From positions 4,836,001 through 4,900,000 of the forward strand of contig NZ_CP060394.1 in the NCBI RefSeq assembly GCF_014274465.1: a stretch of 64,000 bases of DNA, given 5' to 3'. The translations under genes and the position numbers were made by a program. This document shows, piece after piece, positions 27,464 through 40,162 of the stretch (position 1 is the first letter of the stretch; each line of letters begins with the position of its first letter). The notes under the pieces are model-generated. The model saw nothing but the letters and a program-made list of their open reading frames with translations. It did not search any database and had not been told where the DNA came from. The DNA is from Alloacidobacterium dinghuense. GTDB taxonomy: Bacteria > Acidobacteriota > Terriglobia > Terriglobales > Acidobacteriaceae.

Positions 27464-27961
27464 CTATGGTGAATCGTCGTCGACGAGCTTGGCGGGCTTT
27501 TCTGAAATCAGATTGAGCTTTTCGCCGTCCCACACATACCACCGATCGGCCGAATTCTCTTCATTAAGGCTTCCGATGATATGCATGGCTCTGCTATCTC
27601 TGTGGTATATCAGCCGCTCGCCAATCTCGCGAACTTGAGACACGCTGGCAGGAAAGATATAGACCTTGCCCGTTATTGCATCAATGATGGCGAATTCGAG
27701 GCATGCTGATCCACAGCCCCACACCGCCACAGCGTAATGATCAGCAAAGACAGGACCCTGTGCTGCTCCCTCCCGAATCCGAGTTCTGAATCGGCGTGCC
27801 CCTGGGCTCGCTAACACCGGCTGCGCGGGTTTGCCGGAAAAAGTCGACGCTACAGAATATTGCGAAAAGAAATCTTCATCAGCTTGATGCGTTTGTTGCG
27901 CGATCGAATTTACAGTCGAGAGAATTGAAATGATTACTGTGCAGCTAAACGAATAGAACAC
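27464..27961 (-). CDS. Secreted hypothetical protein
   Basis: A 165-aa protein with a signal peptide (1-21, ending NSIAQQ). A conserved-looking domain follows: FSGKPAQPVLASPGARRFRT, then REGAAQGPVFADHYAVAVWG, then CGSACLEFAIIDAITGKVYI. The CG-x3-C pair could form a disulfide. The block resembles a small exported family seen in proteobacteria and acidobacteria without known function. It sits alone between the repeat cluster and obgE. Confidence 0.65.
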   Translation of the reverse strand: MFYSFSCTVIISILSTVNSIAQQTHQADEDFFSQYSVASTFSGKPAQPVLASPGARRFRTRIREGAAQGPVFADHYAVAVWGCGSACLEFAIIDAITGKVYIFPASVSQVREIGERLIYHRDSRAMHIIGSLNEENSADRWYVWDGEKLNLISEKPAKLVDDDSP

Positions 27962-27996
27962 CTACGAGCCCCGAGCCTAAGTGTATCGTGCCTAGT

Positions 27997-29043
<1,047 letters not shown>

Positions 29044-29108
29044 TTAGTCTATCGAATCGCGTAAGCTCGCATCACGATACCCAACATTGAACAGTAGGAC
29101 GGGCAGGA

Positions 29109-29130
29109 GCGCCGGACAAAATACCGGCGC
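29109..29130. other. Hairpin in the leader of the TonB-dependent receptor
   Basis: GCGCCGG-ACAAAATA-CCGGCGC, a perfect 7-bp GC stem with an 8-base loop, about 70 bases upstream of the receptor start and between it and obgE. It does not match a cobalamin or other riboswitch pattern I know. It may insulate the divergent genes or affect leader translation. Confidence 0.4.
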
Positions 29131-29201
29131 CCGGATAGCGGCCTGTGCCTGCGACCCCGGTGGCTTCGGGGGCTTTGCTGCGTTGCCTTGGAGATCAAGT
29201 G

Positions 29202-32200
29202 TTGAAGCTACGCATCGCGCTGCTGTGCGCATTGCTCCTCGTGTCCTGCTGCCGGACCGTTGCTCAATCGACCACTGGCGGAGCCATCGCCGGAACCATT
29301 CTCGACGCAGAAGGCCGAGCCATCCCGAACGCGCAAGTCGCGCTCCGCAACCCCGCCACCGGATTTGAGCGCAACGCAAAGACCAGCGAAGCAGGCGGCT
29401 TCTATTTTGAAGAACTCACGCCGGGAACCTACACGCTCATGGCCGGCGCAGACGGCTTCGCGCCGCTGGTCGAGCAATCCATCACCGTTGAAATAGGCCG
29501 CCTCACCCACATCGTCCCCCGGCTCGCCGTCGGTACGGCACAGGAAACGGTCAGCGTAAACGCCTCGCCACAGATCGATACGACATCCGCAGCCGTTACA
29601 CAGAACATCAACCAGACTGAAGTCGACGAGCTCCCCACCAACAGCCGCCGCTGGTCCAATTTCGCTCTGCTCGCGCCCGGCGTTACGCCCGACCAGAACG
29701 GTTACGGTCTGCTCAGCTTCCGCGGCATCAGCGTGCTGCTCAACAACAACACCATCGACGGGGCCGACAACAATCAGGCCTTCTTCTCAGAAGAACGAGG
29801 CCGCACCCGCATCGGCTACTCCACCACGCAGGCCGCCGTGCGCGAATTCCAGGTCAACACCTCCAACTACTCCGCCGAATACGGACGCGCCGCCGGAGGT
29901 GTCGTCAACACCGTCACCAAGAGCGGCGGCAACGAGGTCCACGGTCAGCTCTTTTTCTACGACCGCGACAACAACTGGGGCGCGACCAACCCATTCACCA
30001 CTCTAACCTCGCGCACCAGCACGGGCGACTTCGTCACCACACCCTTCAAGCCATCAGACGTTCGCAAACAATGGGGATTGAGCGCAGGCGGCCCCATCCG
30101 CAAAGACAAGCTCTTCTGGTTCCTCGCCTACGATCAATTCCGTCGCGACTTCCCCGCCGTCGCCACTGCGGAGACGCCCAGCAAATTCTTTGAAATGCAG
30201 AGCGCGCAGAACATTGCAACGCTCGCCGCCCGCATTCAGCAGACTCCGACGCAGGCGCTCATCAGCTACAACAATCTGCTCAACAACCTCAACAGCCTGC
30301 TGGGCAGCGTTCCGCGCAGCGGCGATCAGATCATCTTCTTCCCCAAGATCGATTGGCAGCTCAATGAGCGCAACCACCTGATCTTGCAGTACAACCACAT
30401 GCGCTGGTCGTCGCTCAACGGCGTGCAAACCGGAGCCTCCGAGAACTACGGAACGGCGAGTTTCGGCAACGATTACGTAAAAGAAGACTGGGGCATCGCG
30501 CGCTGGCAGTACTTCGTGACCGCCAACATGCTCAACGAAGCCCGTTACCAGTATGGACGCGACACCGAATCGGAATTCTCCGACGCGCCAGCGCCCTTCG
30601 AGCAGAGCCTGTCGAAAAACGTCTACGGCCACGCCCCGCAAATTTCCATCGCCTCAGGAAGCTATGGCTTCCGCTTCGGCAAGCCAGCCTTCCTTGATCG
30701 CCCTGCTTATCCCGATGAGCGCCGCCACCAGTTCGTCGACACCCTAACCTGGATCAAAGGCAACCACGCCATCAAATTCGGCTACGACCTCAATTACGTC
30801 ACCGACTACAGCGACAATCTCTACGATCAGAACGGCACCTACGACTACACCAATCCGCTCGACTTTGCCGCCGACTACTACTCACCCAACCATTGCTCCG
30901 GTACTACAACCGGAGTCGGCGACCTTCCCTGCTATTCCTACTTTGAGCAGGGCGTTGGCTTCACCACGTTCCAGTTCCAGACCGCCGACTACGCAGGCTT
31001 CATCTCCGATGAATGGAAGCTGCGCCACGGCCTGACGCTGTCCCTGGGCATGCGCTACGAGTACGAAGAGTTGCCCAACACCAACAAAAACCTGGTCAAT
31101 CCCGATATCCCACAGACTGCCACCCTCCCCCACGACCGCAACAACTTCGGCCCGCGTCTCGGCCTGGCGTGGGACATCTTCGGCAAAGGCTCGACCGTTC
31201 TCCGCATCGGGTACGGCATCTACTACGGACGCATTATCAACTCCACCATCTTCACCGCGCTCTCGTCCACGGGATCACCCAACGGCCAGCTCACCTACTT
31301 CTATCGCCCGACCGACAAGGGCACGCCGCCTTTCCCCTACGTCTTCAGCGCCAAGCCAACGCTGAGCGTCGCACCGAACGCCGTGTTCTTCGACCCGCGC
31401 TTCCAGAACCCGCAGATCCACCAGGCGGAAGTTTCCTTCGAACAGGCCCTCCCACGCAAGACAACGATCACCTTCACCTACATGGGCAGCGCCGGACGCG
31501 AACTCCCCAACTTCATTGACACCAACATCGACCTCACCGGCAATCAGCCCTTCAAAACCATTACCTACACCATCGACGACGCCACCGGAAAAGGCCCGCT
31601 CCACGGCGCCTACACCACCAACTTTTTCTCCCAGCGCATCAACCCCAACTACCAGCAGATCACCGACATTTTCAGCGAAACCAACTCCGCCTACCAGGCC
31701 GGAGTCGCCAGGCTCAGCCACCACTCCCGCGCCCTCGATCTCACCGGTTCCTACACCTACGCCCACGCCGCCGACTACAACCAGAACGAGAGCACCTTCG
31801 CCGATCTCAACGACGTCCTCGACCCGACAAATTTCAAGCTCGAATACGGCAACTCCAACTTCGACATCCGCCAGCGCGTCACCGCCAGCGCCGTCGCACG
31901 CGCTCCGTGGCGCGTCCACGGATTCTGGGGCTATCTCGTCAACGGTTATCTCGTCGCGCCTGTCGCCGAGCTGCGCACCGGCCTGCCTTTCACCATGCGC
32001 ACCACCGGTTCTGTTCCGTCGCTCGAATGCTCTTACGAGCAATTTCTCCTCGGCATCTGCCCGTCCACCAAAGTCAGCGGCTTAGGTGCAAGCATCAACG
32101 GATCCGGCGGCGCCAACCGCATCCCCGCCGTGGGCCGCAACACTTTCCGCTATCCGCGCGTGTACAACGTCGACGCCCGCCTCGCCAAGAACACCCAGAT

Positions 32201-32444
32201 AGGCGAGCGCTACAACCTTGAAGTTGTTAGCGAAATCTTCAACGTGCTCAATCACCAGAACGCCACCAACATCGACACCGTTGGCTACATCATCAATGGA
32301 GCCACCACTCCTGGCGGCAACGCCCGCCTCACCTTCCTCAGCGGAGCCAACGGTACCGCCCGCTTCGGCACAGTCACCAACGCCAACAGCACCACCCTGT
32401 ACCGGGAACGTCAACTCCAATTGGCCCTGCGCCTGCGCTTTTAA
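29202..32444 (+). CDS. Oar-like TonB-dependent outer-membrane receptor
   Basis: A protein of about 1080 aa. A signal peptide (MKLRIALLCALLLVSCC) is followed by a carboxypeptidase-regulatory/CNA-B-like domain (about 27-105; GTILDAEGRAIPNAQVALRN), a plug domain (about 110-230; LPTNSRRWSNFALLAPGV, GVVNTVTKSGGNEVHGQLFF) and a 22-strand-type barrel ending in phenylalanine (LALRLRF). The Oar/SusC-like group imports large oligomers such as plant polysaccharide fragments in Acidobacteriota. A GGAG site precedes two candidate starts, GTG 29199 and TTG 29202. No SusD partner is adjacent; energy could come from the TonB-like protein at 16479. Confidence 0.9.
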   Translation: MKLRIALLCALLLVSCCRTVAQSTTGGAIAGTILDAEGRAIPNAQVALRNPATGFERNAKTSEAGGFYFEELTPGTYTLMAGADGFAPLVEQSITVEIGRLTHIVPRLAVGTAQETVSVNASPQIDTTSAAVTQNINQTEVDELPTNSRRWSNFALLAPGVTPDQNGYGLLSFRGISVLLNNNTIDGADNNQAFFSEERGRTRIGYSTTQAAVREFQVNTSNYSAEYGRAAGGVVNTVTKSGGNEVHGQLFFYDRDNNWGATNPFTTLTSRTSTGDFVTTPFKPSDVRKQWGLSAGGPIRKDKLFWFLAYDQFRRDFPAVATAETPSKFFEMQSAQNIATLAARIQQTPTQALISYNNLLNNLNSLLGSVPRSGDQIIFFPKIDWQLNERNHLILQYNHMRWSSLNGVQTGASENYGTASFGNDYVKEDWGIARWQYFVTANMLNEARYQYGRDTESEFSDAPAPFEQSLSKNVYGHAPQISIASGSYGFRFGKPAFLDRPAYPDERRHQFVDTLTWIKGNHAIKFGYDLNYVTDYSDNLYDQNGTYDYTNPLDFAADYYSPNHCSGTTTGVGDLPCYSYFEQGVGFTTFQFQTADYAGFISDEWKLRHGLTLSLGMRYEYEELPNTNKNLVNPDIPQTATLPHDRNNFGPRLGLAWDIFGKGSTVLRIGYGIYYGRIINSTIFTALSSTGSPNGQLTYFYRPTDKGTPPFPYVFSAKPTLSVAPNAVFFDPRFQNPQIHQAEVSFEQALPRKTTITFTYMGSAGRELPNFIDTNIDLTGNQPFKTITYTIDDATGKGPLHGAYTTNFFSQRINPNYQQITDIFSETNSAYQAGVARLSHHSRALDLTGSYTYAHAADYNQNESTFADLNDVLDPTNFKLEYGNSNFDIRQRVTASAVARAPWRVHGFWGYLVNGYLVAPVAELRTGLPFTMRTTGSVPSLECSYEQFLLGICPSTKVSGLGASINGSGGANRIPAVGRNTFRYPRVYNVDARLAKNTQIGERYNLEVVSEIFNVLNHQNATNIDTVGYIINGATTPGGNARLTFLSGANGTARFGTVTNANSTTLYRERQLQLALRLRF

Positions 32445-32543
32445 CACCTCGAAAACCTGAGCACGCCGCTATCATTCCTGCCAGATGTGGCCCACACATT
32501 TCCCTGGCAGTCCGCTTCCAGTTCTAAGAGCGGAGACGTAAGC

Positions 32544-32573
32544 AAAATGCGGCAGCCTCGGCTGCCGCATTTT
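32544..32573. terminator. Bidirectional intrinsic terminator
   Basis: AAAATGCGGCAGCC-TC-GGCTGCCGCATTTT: a 14-bp perfect dyad, followed by CTTTT on the plus strand and flanked by A's that give T's on the minus strand. It lies exactly between the convergent receptor gene (ends 32444) and the second VWFA gene (ends 32595), so it ends both transcripts. Confidence 0.85.
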
Positions 32574-32594
32574 CTTTTCACAGAACTTCGCGAT

Positions 32595-34157
32595 TTATTG
32601 ATCTCGGTGGTGCAGGTAGTCCGAGGGCGCCCGTTCCTGCGCTGGCGGCAGTTGCGCGATATTGGCCGTTCCGATGTGTCCAGTGGCCTGATCTCGGACG
32701 ACGAGACGCAGTCGAGCACTGCTGAGTGAAACCGGAGCTTCGATATGAACGGTGATTTTCTTGGTGTCGCTGGATTTCAATTGCTCTTCACGGAGAAAAG
32801 CAGTGTACGAGCGGGTGACCGTGTGCAGAAGCTGGTCATTACTCGAAAAGTCAGCTGTGGCGACATCCATTTTCGCCTCCATCCGGCCCTTGGAAGCCGG
32901 TGTCCACGTAAAGGCGTCTGCGTTTACGGTAAAGCTTACTCTCGCGCGGGGGGGATCTCGAACAACCGTCACGATCGTGTTGAAGAAGGGAACGCCGCTG
33001 TAGAAGAGAGGGCTGTGGAGCGCTTCGCTGATTTGATCGTCTGCCTCCTTGCCATTTGCCGGAAACGAATCGGGCAACCCGTAATATCCGTCGCGCGTTC
33101 GCACTCGGAGATCGGGATGCTCCAGCAATACGACCTTGATTTTGCGGAAGCGACCGTCGAAGCGGCGATTCGACGGTGAATAGGAAACTGTGTAGCAGAT
33201 ATCGCCAGCGCCTATGCTGTCCGCTATTTCCTGGTCGACATCGTTGCGCCCGAAAAATATGCGGCCGCCCGTCTGCACAGCCAGGGCCTGTAGTGCAAAG
33301 TCTTCAAATCCGCCAACCTCTTTAACGGCGCGCAGAGACGCTTCATATTTTCCAAAGTCTTTTTCATCCGGAACAAAGTCACCCGCCATAACGCCACGCG
33401 GATCCACGGTGTAGACTGCGATGCGCGCCTTCAGGAGTTGGTCGGAGATCGAGCGAATGATGTCATAGATCTTGTCTGCGCTTGCTGGATCAACTTGGCT
33501 GGATGACAGCGCGGGAAAACCAGAGCTGATCCAGACGATATTTTTCCGCGTGCCAGATCCAGCCCTGGACGCTGCAATTTCACTGATGGCTTCCAGCGAA
33601 AACTTGATCCGATCGGTCATCGCATCGGCATTGTCTTGTTCCGATTGCCTGACGATCATAGCCGGCAAGCGCTCCAGGGCCGATTCAAGCAATGCTCCGC
33701 TTTGAGAGGGCCCGGCGAGAACCTTAAGCCCCGTATCTCTGAGGTACATGAGGGTGGTGGGCTGACTCAGCATGCCGCCGTTTCGTGCAAAAAGCTTCTT
33801 CAGGGAGCTGCGAGCGAATGAGAAATCGGAATAACGCGTATTCAGCTGGTCGATCAGCAGAATAGTCTCTGGAGCTTGTTGCGAACTGTTGATCGAGTTG
33901 ACCGATGTGCGTCCGAAAGATCGAATCGACTGCGGAACATTGTCTTCTTCAATGACGAAGTCATTCTTTGTTAGTCCGTCGATCGGGTGATTGTCTTTCT
34001 TCGTAACGATGACGTCCAGAACGACTTCGCGGGTCGTTGTCTGGATACGAGGGACGGGCTCGTTGTTTGACGGCGTCGACTCCTGAGTCTGACCACTGGA
34101 AGACGGCCAGCTAAGCATTCCTGCGACCACGAGAAGGAAGAAGAGAGTCGCGCGCAT
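32595..34157 (-). CDS. VWFA-related acidobacterial protein, second copy
   Basis: A 520-aa exported protein: signal peptide (1-22), the family's opening beta unit (TTREVVLDVIVTKKDNHPID, GLTKNDFVIEEDNVPQSI), and a VWA-like domain in which the MIDAS reads LIDQLNTRYSD, lacking the DxSxS of the paralogue at 4292. VWISSGFPAL and AVYTVDPRGV are later landmarks. A C-terminal beta domain (about 370-520) follows. Members of TIGR03436 commonly show this NT variant. Probably a surface or periplasmic adhesion protein. It converges with the TonB-dependent receptor. Confidence 0.85.
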   Translation of the reverse strand: MRATLFFLLVVAGMLSWPSSSGQTQESTPSNNEPVPRIQTTTREVVLDVIVTKKDNHPIDGLTKNDFVIEEDNVPQSIRSFGRTSVNSINSSQQAPETILLIDQLNTRYSDFSFARSSLKKLFARNGGMLSQPTTLMYLRDTGLKVLAGPSQSGALLESALERLPAMIVRQSEQDNADAMTDRIKFSLEAISEIAASRAGSGTRKNIVWISSGFPALSSSQVDPASADKIYDIIRSISDQLLKARIAVYTVDPRGVMAGDFVPDEKDFGKYEASLRAVKEVGGFEDFALQALAVQTGGRIFFGRNDVDQEIADSIGAGDICYTVSYSPSNRRFDGRFRKIKVVLLEHPDLRVRTRDGYYGLPDSFPANGKEADDQISEALHSPLFYSGVPFFNTIVTVVRDPPRARVSFTVNADAFTWTPASKGRMEAKMDVATADFSSNDQLLHTVTRSYTAFLREEQLKSSDTKKITVHIEAPVSLSSARLRLVVRDQATGHIGTANIAQLPPAQERAPSDYLHHRDQ

Positions 34158-34335
34158 CCGGCCACCGTGAGAAACAACCCCAGAGAAACAGCCCCGTGAC
34201 TAATGTATTGAATTAGCCAGAGAAAAGCGAAAAGTTTCGTCCGAGCAGTCGGATTCCATACGGAAATGCGTCCCCGCTGGCCAGCGTAGTTGCAAACTTC
34301 ACCCACGATCCAACCCGGGATCTAACTGCGGGTGC

Positions 34336-34358
34336 CCCACGTCTCAACGAGACGTGGG
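34336..34358. repeat. Hairpin of the GGTGCCCCA...GTGGGA family
   Basis: CCCACGTCTC-AAC-GAGACGTGGG: a 10-bp perfect stem with a 3-base loop, preceded by GGTGC and followed by ATCC. It lies in the gap upstream of the second VWFA gene and shares its frame (GGTGCCCCA...GTGGGA) with the copy at 37330. Confidence 0.6.
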
Positions 34359-34485
34359 ATCCATCTCTCACCGACTTCCGAGACCAATTGCCGCAACCAA
34401 AAGAGGCGCAAAGCGCCTCCTGGTAGAAGCCGGGACATCAGTTCCGGAAAAAAGTGTCGACAGATGAGACCTAAGAAAACCGCGA

Positions 34486-34683
34486 TCAACAAGCCTCTTC
34501 CAGACAATCCGCGACCATCGCCAGCACATCCTCTTCGAGAACCTCGCACGCCCGGTCCAGCGCGGAAGCGTGCGCCATCTTCTGCCGCATCGCCCGCGCG
34601 TGTTCCCAAGCGTTATCCCTGGGTGCTCGACACGCTTCTCTATAGAGATACAGACCACTTGCTCGAAATTCTTCCCGAAAAAG
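34486..34683 (-). pseudogene. Protein-like open frame without a start codon
   Basis: A 65-codon minus-strand stretch, closed by TGA at both ends, reads FREEFRASGLYLYREACRAP, then RDNAWEHARAMRQKMAHASA, then LDRACEVLEEDVLAMVADCL and EEAC. Acidic and leucine spacing look like a real alpha-helical protein. Overlapping frames on the same strand look random. The first in-frame ATG is codon 32 and there is no ATG, GTG or TTG before it. It is therefore either the remnant of a longer gene shifted upstream, or a small protein with an unusual start. Function unknown. Confidence 0.4.
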
Positions 34684-34758
34684 TCATCCGCAGTAGCGAA
34701 GCCATCATCGATGCCCAGTCTGCCACGCGTGCTTAGCCCCCGTGCTTAGACCCCGTAC

Positions 34759-35160
34759 TCAGGCCATAGTGTCGTGCCCAAAACACAGCGTGTAACCATT
34801 ACAGTCCCGAACATCGAAATCGCGGCAGCCATACAGCTGATCGCAGATCTCCCTGGCAATCTTGATGTCTTTGCCTTTGAACTCCTCATACAACGCATCG
34901 GCATTGCTCACCCAGATATATGCATCCCAGGCTGACGCTCCTGGATCAACTGCGCTATTCGGACGCATAAGGCCCGTCTTTTCCAGCTGGCTGAGCATGA
35001 TCGTGATGCCGCTGCGACGGACCATAGCAAAGCAAGGCGGTTCACCCCAGAAACGGTCGTAATGAAATCCCAGCTTGTCCCGATAAAAGTTCGCCGTCGC
35101 CACAACATCATCCACGATGAAATAAGGGGCGATGCCCCAGTGCAGTTCCGATTCCCTCAT
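34759..35160 (-). CDS. Glyoxalase/bleomycin-resistance (VOC) family protein
   Basis: A 133-aa protein with the paired beta-alpha-beta3 VOC fold: LHWGIAPYFIVDDVVATANF, YRDKLGFHYDRFWGEPPCFA, then DAYIWVSNADALYEEFKGKD and DVRDCNGYTLCFGHD. The usual metal-ligand positions (H in LHWG, later E/H) are only partly conserved, so a binding protein rather than a classic glyoxalase is possible. I chose ATG 35160 (MRESELHW) because AGGAGG lies 6 bases upstream; an in-frame GTG at 35166 falls inside that spacing. Confidence 0.8.
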   Translation of the reverse strand: MRESELHWGIAPYFIVDDVVATANFYRDKLGFHYDRFWGEPPCFAMVRRSGITIMLSQLEKTGLMRPNSAVDPGASAWDAYIWVSNADALYEEFKGKDIKIAREICDQLYGCRDFDVRDCNGYTLCFGHDTMA

Positions 35161-35306
35161 TCTCACCCTCCTTCGGCACCCCTATCACACGTCGTTCTGA
35201 GCGTAACCTGCGCGAAGAATCCATACGATCGCGATCAACCAAAGTTCCAATAGTCCTTTTTCCTTGCGGGCCGCCTCAATTGCCCACTCTAAACCAGCGG
35301 GATGAT

Positions 35307-36059
35307 TCAAGGCCGCTTGTCCCGAATCTTCCAGAGCGCCTGCCGCAGAATCCCCATCCACATCGCCGCATCCGCCGAGTCAAACTGCATCCGCCGCACC
35401 AACCGACGCAACGCCGCCGCATCGCCACTCGCCGGATGCCGCCTTGTGTACTCGCTCTTGTCCAGCAACTCGGCAAGCAAGATAGTCAGCCGATCCAGAT
35501 CACCCGCCATGGCATCCGCCACAGCAACAGAAGCAGGCAAATCCCCGCCCCGAATCAGCTCATACAAACAAACAGCCGCCGCCTGCCCCAGATTCATCGA
35601 CGGATGCCGTACACCCTCCCGTTCAAACATCGGAATCGTCATGGTCCAGTTGCAATAACTCAATTCGTCACGGCTCAACCCCGTCTTCTCCGAGCCGAAA
35701 ATCAGCGCGACCCGGCTCCTGTCATCCGAAGACAGATGCGCCCGCACGATCCCTCCACCTTCCGCCAGGGGATAGAGCGGATGCTCCTGCACCCGCTTCC
35801 CACCTGCCGTTGTTCCGATCACCAGAGTGCAATCCGCAATAGCATCTGCCAAGCGCGAAAACTCCCGCGCCCCAGCCAGAACCTCCGCAGCATCTACCGC
35901 AGACCGCGCCTCGGACAACGCAACTGGATACTCGCTCACCACCCGCAGCTCTTCAAACCCGAAGCCATACATCGCCCGCGCCACCGCCCCAATGTTATTT
36001 GGATTCCGTGCCCGCACCAGCACCACGCAGACCCGTTCAAGTTGTTCACCCGTCAGCAT
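35307..36059 (-). CDS. SpoU/TrmH-family RNA 2'-O-methyltransferase (TrmJ-like)
   Basis: A 250-aa protein with the trefoil-knot SPOUT motifs: motif 1 VLVRARNPNNIGAVARAMYG, motif 2 VALIFGSEKTGLSRDEL, motif 3 SMNLGQAAAVCLYELIR. This pattern is that of TrmJ, which methylates nucleotide 32 of tRNAs, though the exact target is inferred. The C-terminal extension (about 175-250) is the usual helical dimer arm. It starts 158 bases from the divergent Hsp15-like gene. Confidence 0.85.
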   Translation of the reverse strand: MLTGEQLERVCVVLVRARNPNNIGAVARAMYGFGFEELRVVSEYPVALSEARSAVDAAEVLAGAREFSRLADAIADCTLVIGTTAGGKRVQEHPLYPLAEGGGIVRAHLSSDDRSRVALIFGSEKTGLSRDELSYCNWTMTIPMFEREGVRHPSMNLGQAAAVCLYELIRGGDLPASVAVADAMAGDLDRLTILLAELLDKSEYTRRHPASGDAAALRRLVRRMQFDSADAAMWMGILRQALWKIRDKRP

Positions 36060-36112
36060 TCCCCGTTATTCTAGGCCGACCAATGCAACATGATGCTTAG
36101 GGTAGAAGAGCC

Positions 36113-36160
36113 GGGCTTCAGCCCTGCGTTAAAGCGGAATAGAAATGGGCCTTCAGGCCC
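36113..36160. repeat. Two short palindromes, GGGCTTCAGCCC and GGGCCTTCAGGCCC
   Basis: GGGCT-TC-AGCCC (36113-36124) and GGGCCT-TC-AGGCCC (36147-36160) lie 22 bases apart in the divergent gap. Both have the same TTCA centre and resemble the AGCCGGGCTTCAGCCC / AAATGGGCCTTCAGGCCC repeats I recall from acidobacterial intergenic DNA. Confidence 0.5.
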
Positions 36161-36217
36161 GGGCATCCTGAAACCCACGGATTTCGACAATGTTTTCGCG
36201 CGTACGAAAATAGCCTT

Positions 36218-36598
36218 ATGACCTCAGTAAGAATGGACAAGTGGCTTTGGGCAGCCCGCTTCTTCAAAACCCGGGCACTCGCCTCCCGCGCCTGCGATCT
36301 CGGCAGAATCCAGTCCAACGGCCAGCTCGCCAAGCCATCCCGCGACGTCCGCGTCGGCGACATGCTGCAGATTAAGAACGAAGGCGGCGACTTTCAGATC
36401 GAAGTCCTGCTTCTCAGCGAAATGCGCGGCCCGGCAGTCGTAGCCCAGACCCTCTACCGCGAAACCGAATCCAGCCAGGAAGCTCGCCGCAAGCTCGCCG
36501 AAGAGCGAAAAGTCCTCCAGCAATTCGAGACTCTACCCGAAGGCAGGCCCTCCAAACGCGACCGCCGCCTAATCAACCGCTTCCGCGGTAGAGGTTAG
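36218..36598 (+). CDS. hslR: S4-domain RNA-binding protein, Hsp15-like
   Basis: A 126-aa protein with the S4 fold at the N-terminus (VRMDKWLWAARFFKTRALAS, RACDLGRIQSNGQLAKPSRD) and a basic C-terminal tail (RPSKRDRRLINRFRGRG). This is the Hsp15/HslR pattern. HslR binds 50S subunits carrying a stalled nascent chain after heat shock. Position just before hsp20 and clpB fits a heat-shock cluster, although separate promoters seem likely. The start could also be Met at 36233. Confidence 0.85.
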   Translation: MTSVRMDKWLWAARFFKTRALASRACDLGRIQSNGQLAKPSRDVRVGDMLQIKNEGGDFQIEVLLLSEMRGPAVVAQTLYRETESSQEARRKLAEERKVLQQFETLPEGRPSKRDRRLINRFRGRG

Positions 36599-36658
36599 AC
36601 AGCAACAGCCTTGGGCGCGCACCGAGTCGCACACTAGTGCAGCTTATTGATAAATAGA

Positions 36659-36669
36659 TTCTTACATCT
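36659..36669 (+). promoter_or_regulatory. TTCTTACATCT motif upstream of hsp20, shared with clpB
   Basis: The 11-mer TTCTTACATCT occurs here in the AT-rich region before hsp20, and again at 37470-37480, 25 bases before the clpB start. Both downstream genes are heat-shock chaperones, so a common regulator or promoter element is possible. The distances to the start codons differ (128 versus 25 bases), which weakens the case. Confidence 0.3.
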
Positions 36670-36797
36670 TATTTTTTATTAATTGACAATAAGCCACTCA
36701 TATTTTCTGCAACTATTGTGCTATAGCCTGAATCAGATTGATTGTAAGGCCGAATAAACCCGGTTTCATATCTCTGAACTAGTAATTGGAGGAATCC

Positions 36798-37292
36798 ATG
36801 GCTATCACTCGTTGGGACCCATTTCGCGACGTACTCGTTCTGCAAAATCGTATGAACTCGCTCTTTCAGGGCTACACCCGCGGACAGAATGAAGCTGACG
36901 CGCTGACGACTGCCGCCTTCGCTCCCCCGGTCGACATCTATGAAGACGAGCACAAGGTCGCCCTCAAGCTCGAAGTCCCGGGCATGAGGCAGGAAGACTT
37001 CGACATACGTGTCGAGAACAACACGCTGACCGTCCGCGGCGAGCGCAAGTTCGAAAAAGAAGAGAAGGAAGAGAACTTCCACCGCATCGAGCGTCGCTAC
37101 GGCAGCTTCTACCGCGCCTTCACCGTACCGAACACGGTCAACACGGAGAACGTACAGGCCAGCTACGACGCCGGCGTCCTGAAGATCGAGCTGCAGAAGC
37201 GCGCAGAAGCCAAACCGAAGCAGATCAAGGTTTCGGTAGGCGGCACTAAGCCTATCGAAGCGCCGAAAGCTGAATCCAGGCCAGCCGCCTAA
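36798..37292 (+). CDS. Small heat-shock protein Hsp20 (alpha-crystallin family)
   Basis: A 164-aa protein. N-terminal MAITRWDPFRDVLVLQNRMN is followed by the alpha-crystallin domain (about 45-140; PPVDIYEDEHKVALKLEVPG, VENNTLTVRGERKFEKEEKE, FTVPNTVNTENVQASYDAGV) and a Pro/Ala/Lys tail. It forms oligomers that hold unfolding proteins for ClpB/DnaK refolding. ATG 36798 is chosen because GGAGG lies 6 bases upstream; the TTG at 36786 would put that site inside the gene. ClpB follows 213 bases downstream. Confidence 0.93.
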   Translation: MAITRWDPFRDVLVLQNRMNSLFQGYTRGQNEADALTTAAFAPPVDIYEDEHKVALKLEVPGMRQEDFDIRVENNTLTVRGERKFEKEEKEENFHRIERRYGSFYRAFTVPNTVNTENVQASYDAGVLKIELQKRAEAKPKQIKVSVGGTKPIEAPKAESRPAA

Positions 37293-37329
37293 AAGCGGCA
37301 AAACCGAATGAGGGCACAGCGCCGGGTGC

Positions 37330-37356
37330 CCCATCCTTTGCGAAGCAAAGGGTGGG
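37330..37356. repeat. Hairpin of the GGTGCCCCA...GTGGGA family, after hsp20
   Basis: CCCATCCTTTGC-GAA-GCAAAGGGTGGG: a 12-bp stem with one wobble pair, preceded by GGGTGC and followed by AAACG. It is 37 bases after the hsp20 stop and could also act as a processing or stability element between hsp20 and clpB. Confidence 0.6.
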
Positions 37357-37505
37357 AAACGAAGGGAAGAATCTTAGCGATATGAGCTGAATCAGATATG
37401 TAAAGTTCAGCGCATACCCCGAATGACGACCACTACGCGGAAGAAAGTCTAAAATGACTTTCTTCCGCTTTCTTACATCTAGAAGATCGAAAGCTGAGAT
37501 CAAAT

Positions 37506-40160
<2,655 letters not shown>

Positions 40161-40162
40161 CA

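Noticed and set aside
36683-36706. TTGACA ... TATTTT as a sigma-70 promoter for hsp20
   Set aside because: The spacing between the two boxes is only 12 bases, too short for a normal promoter.
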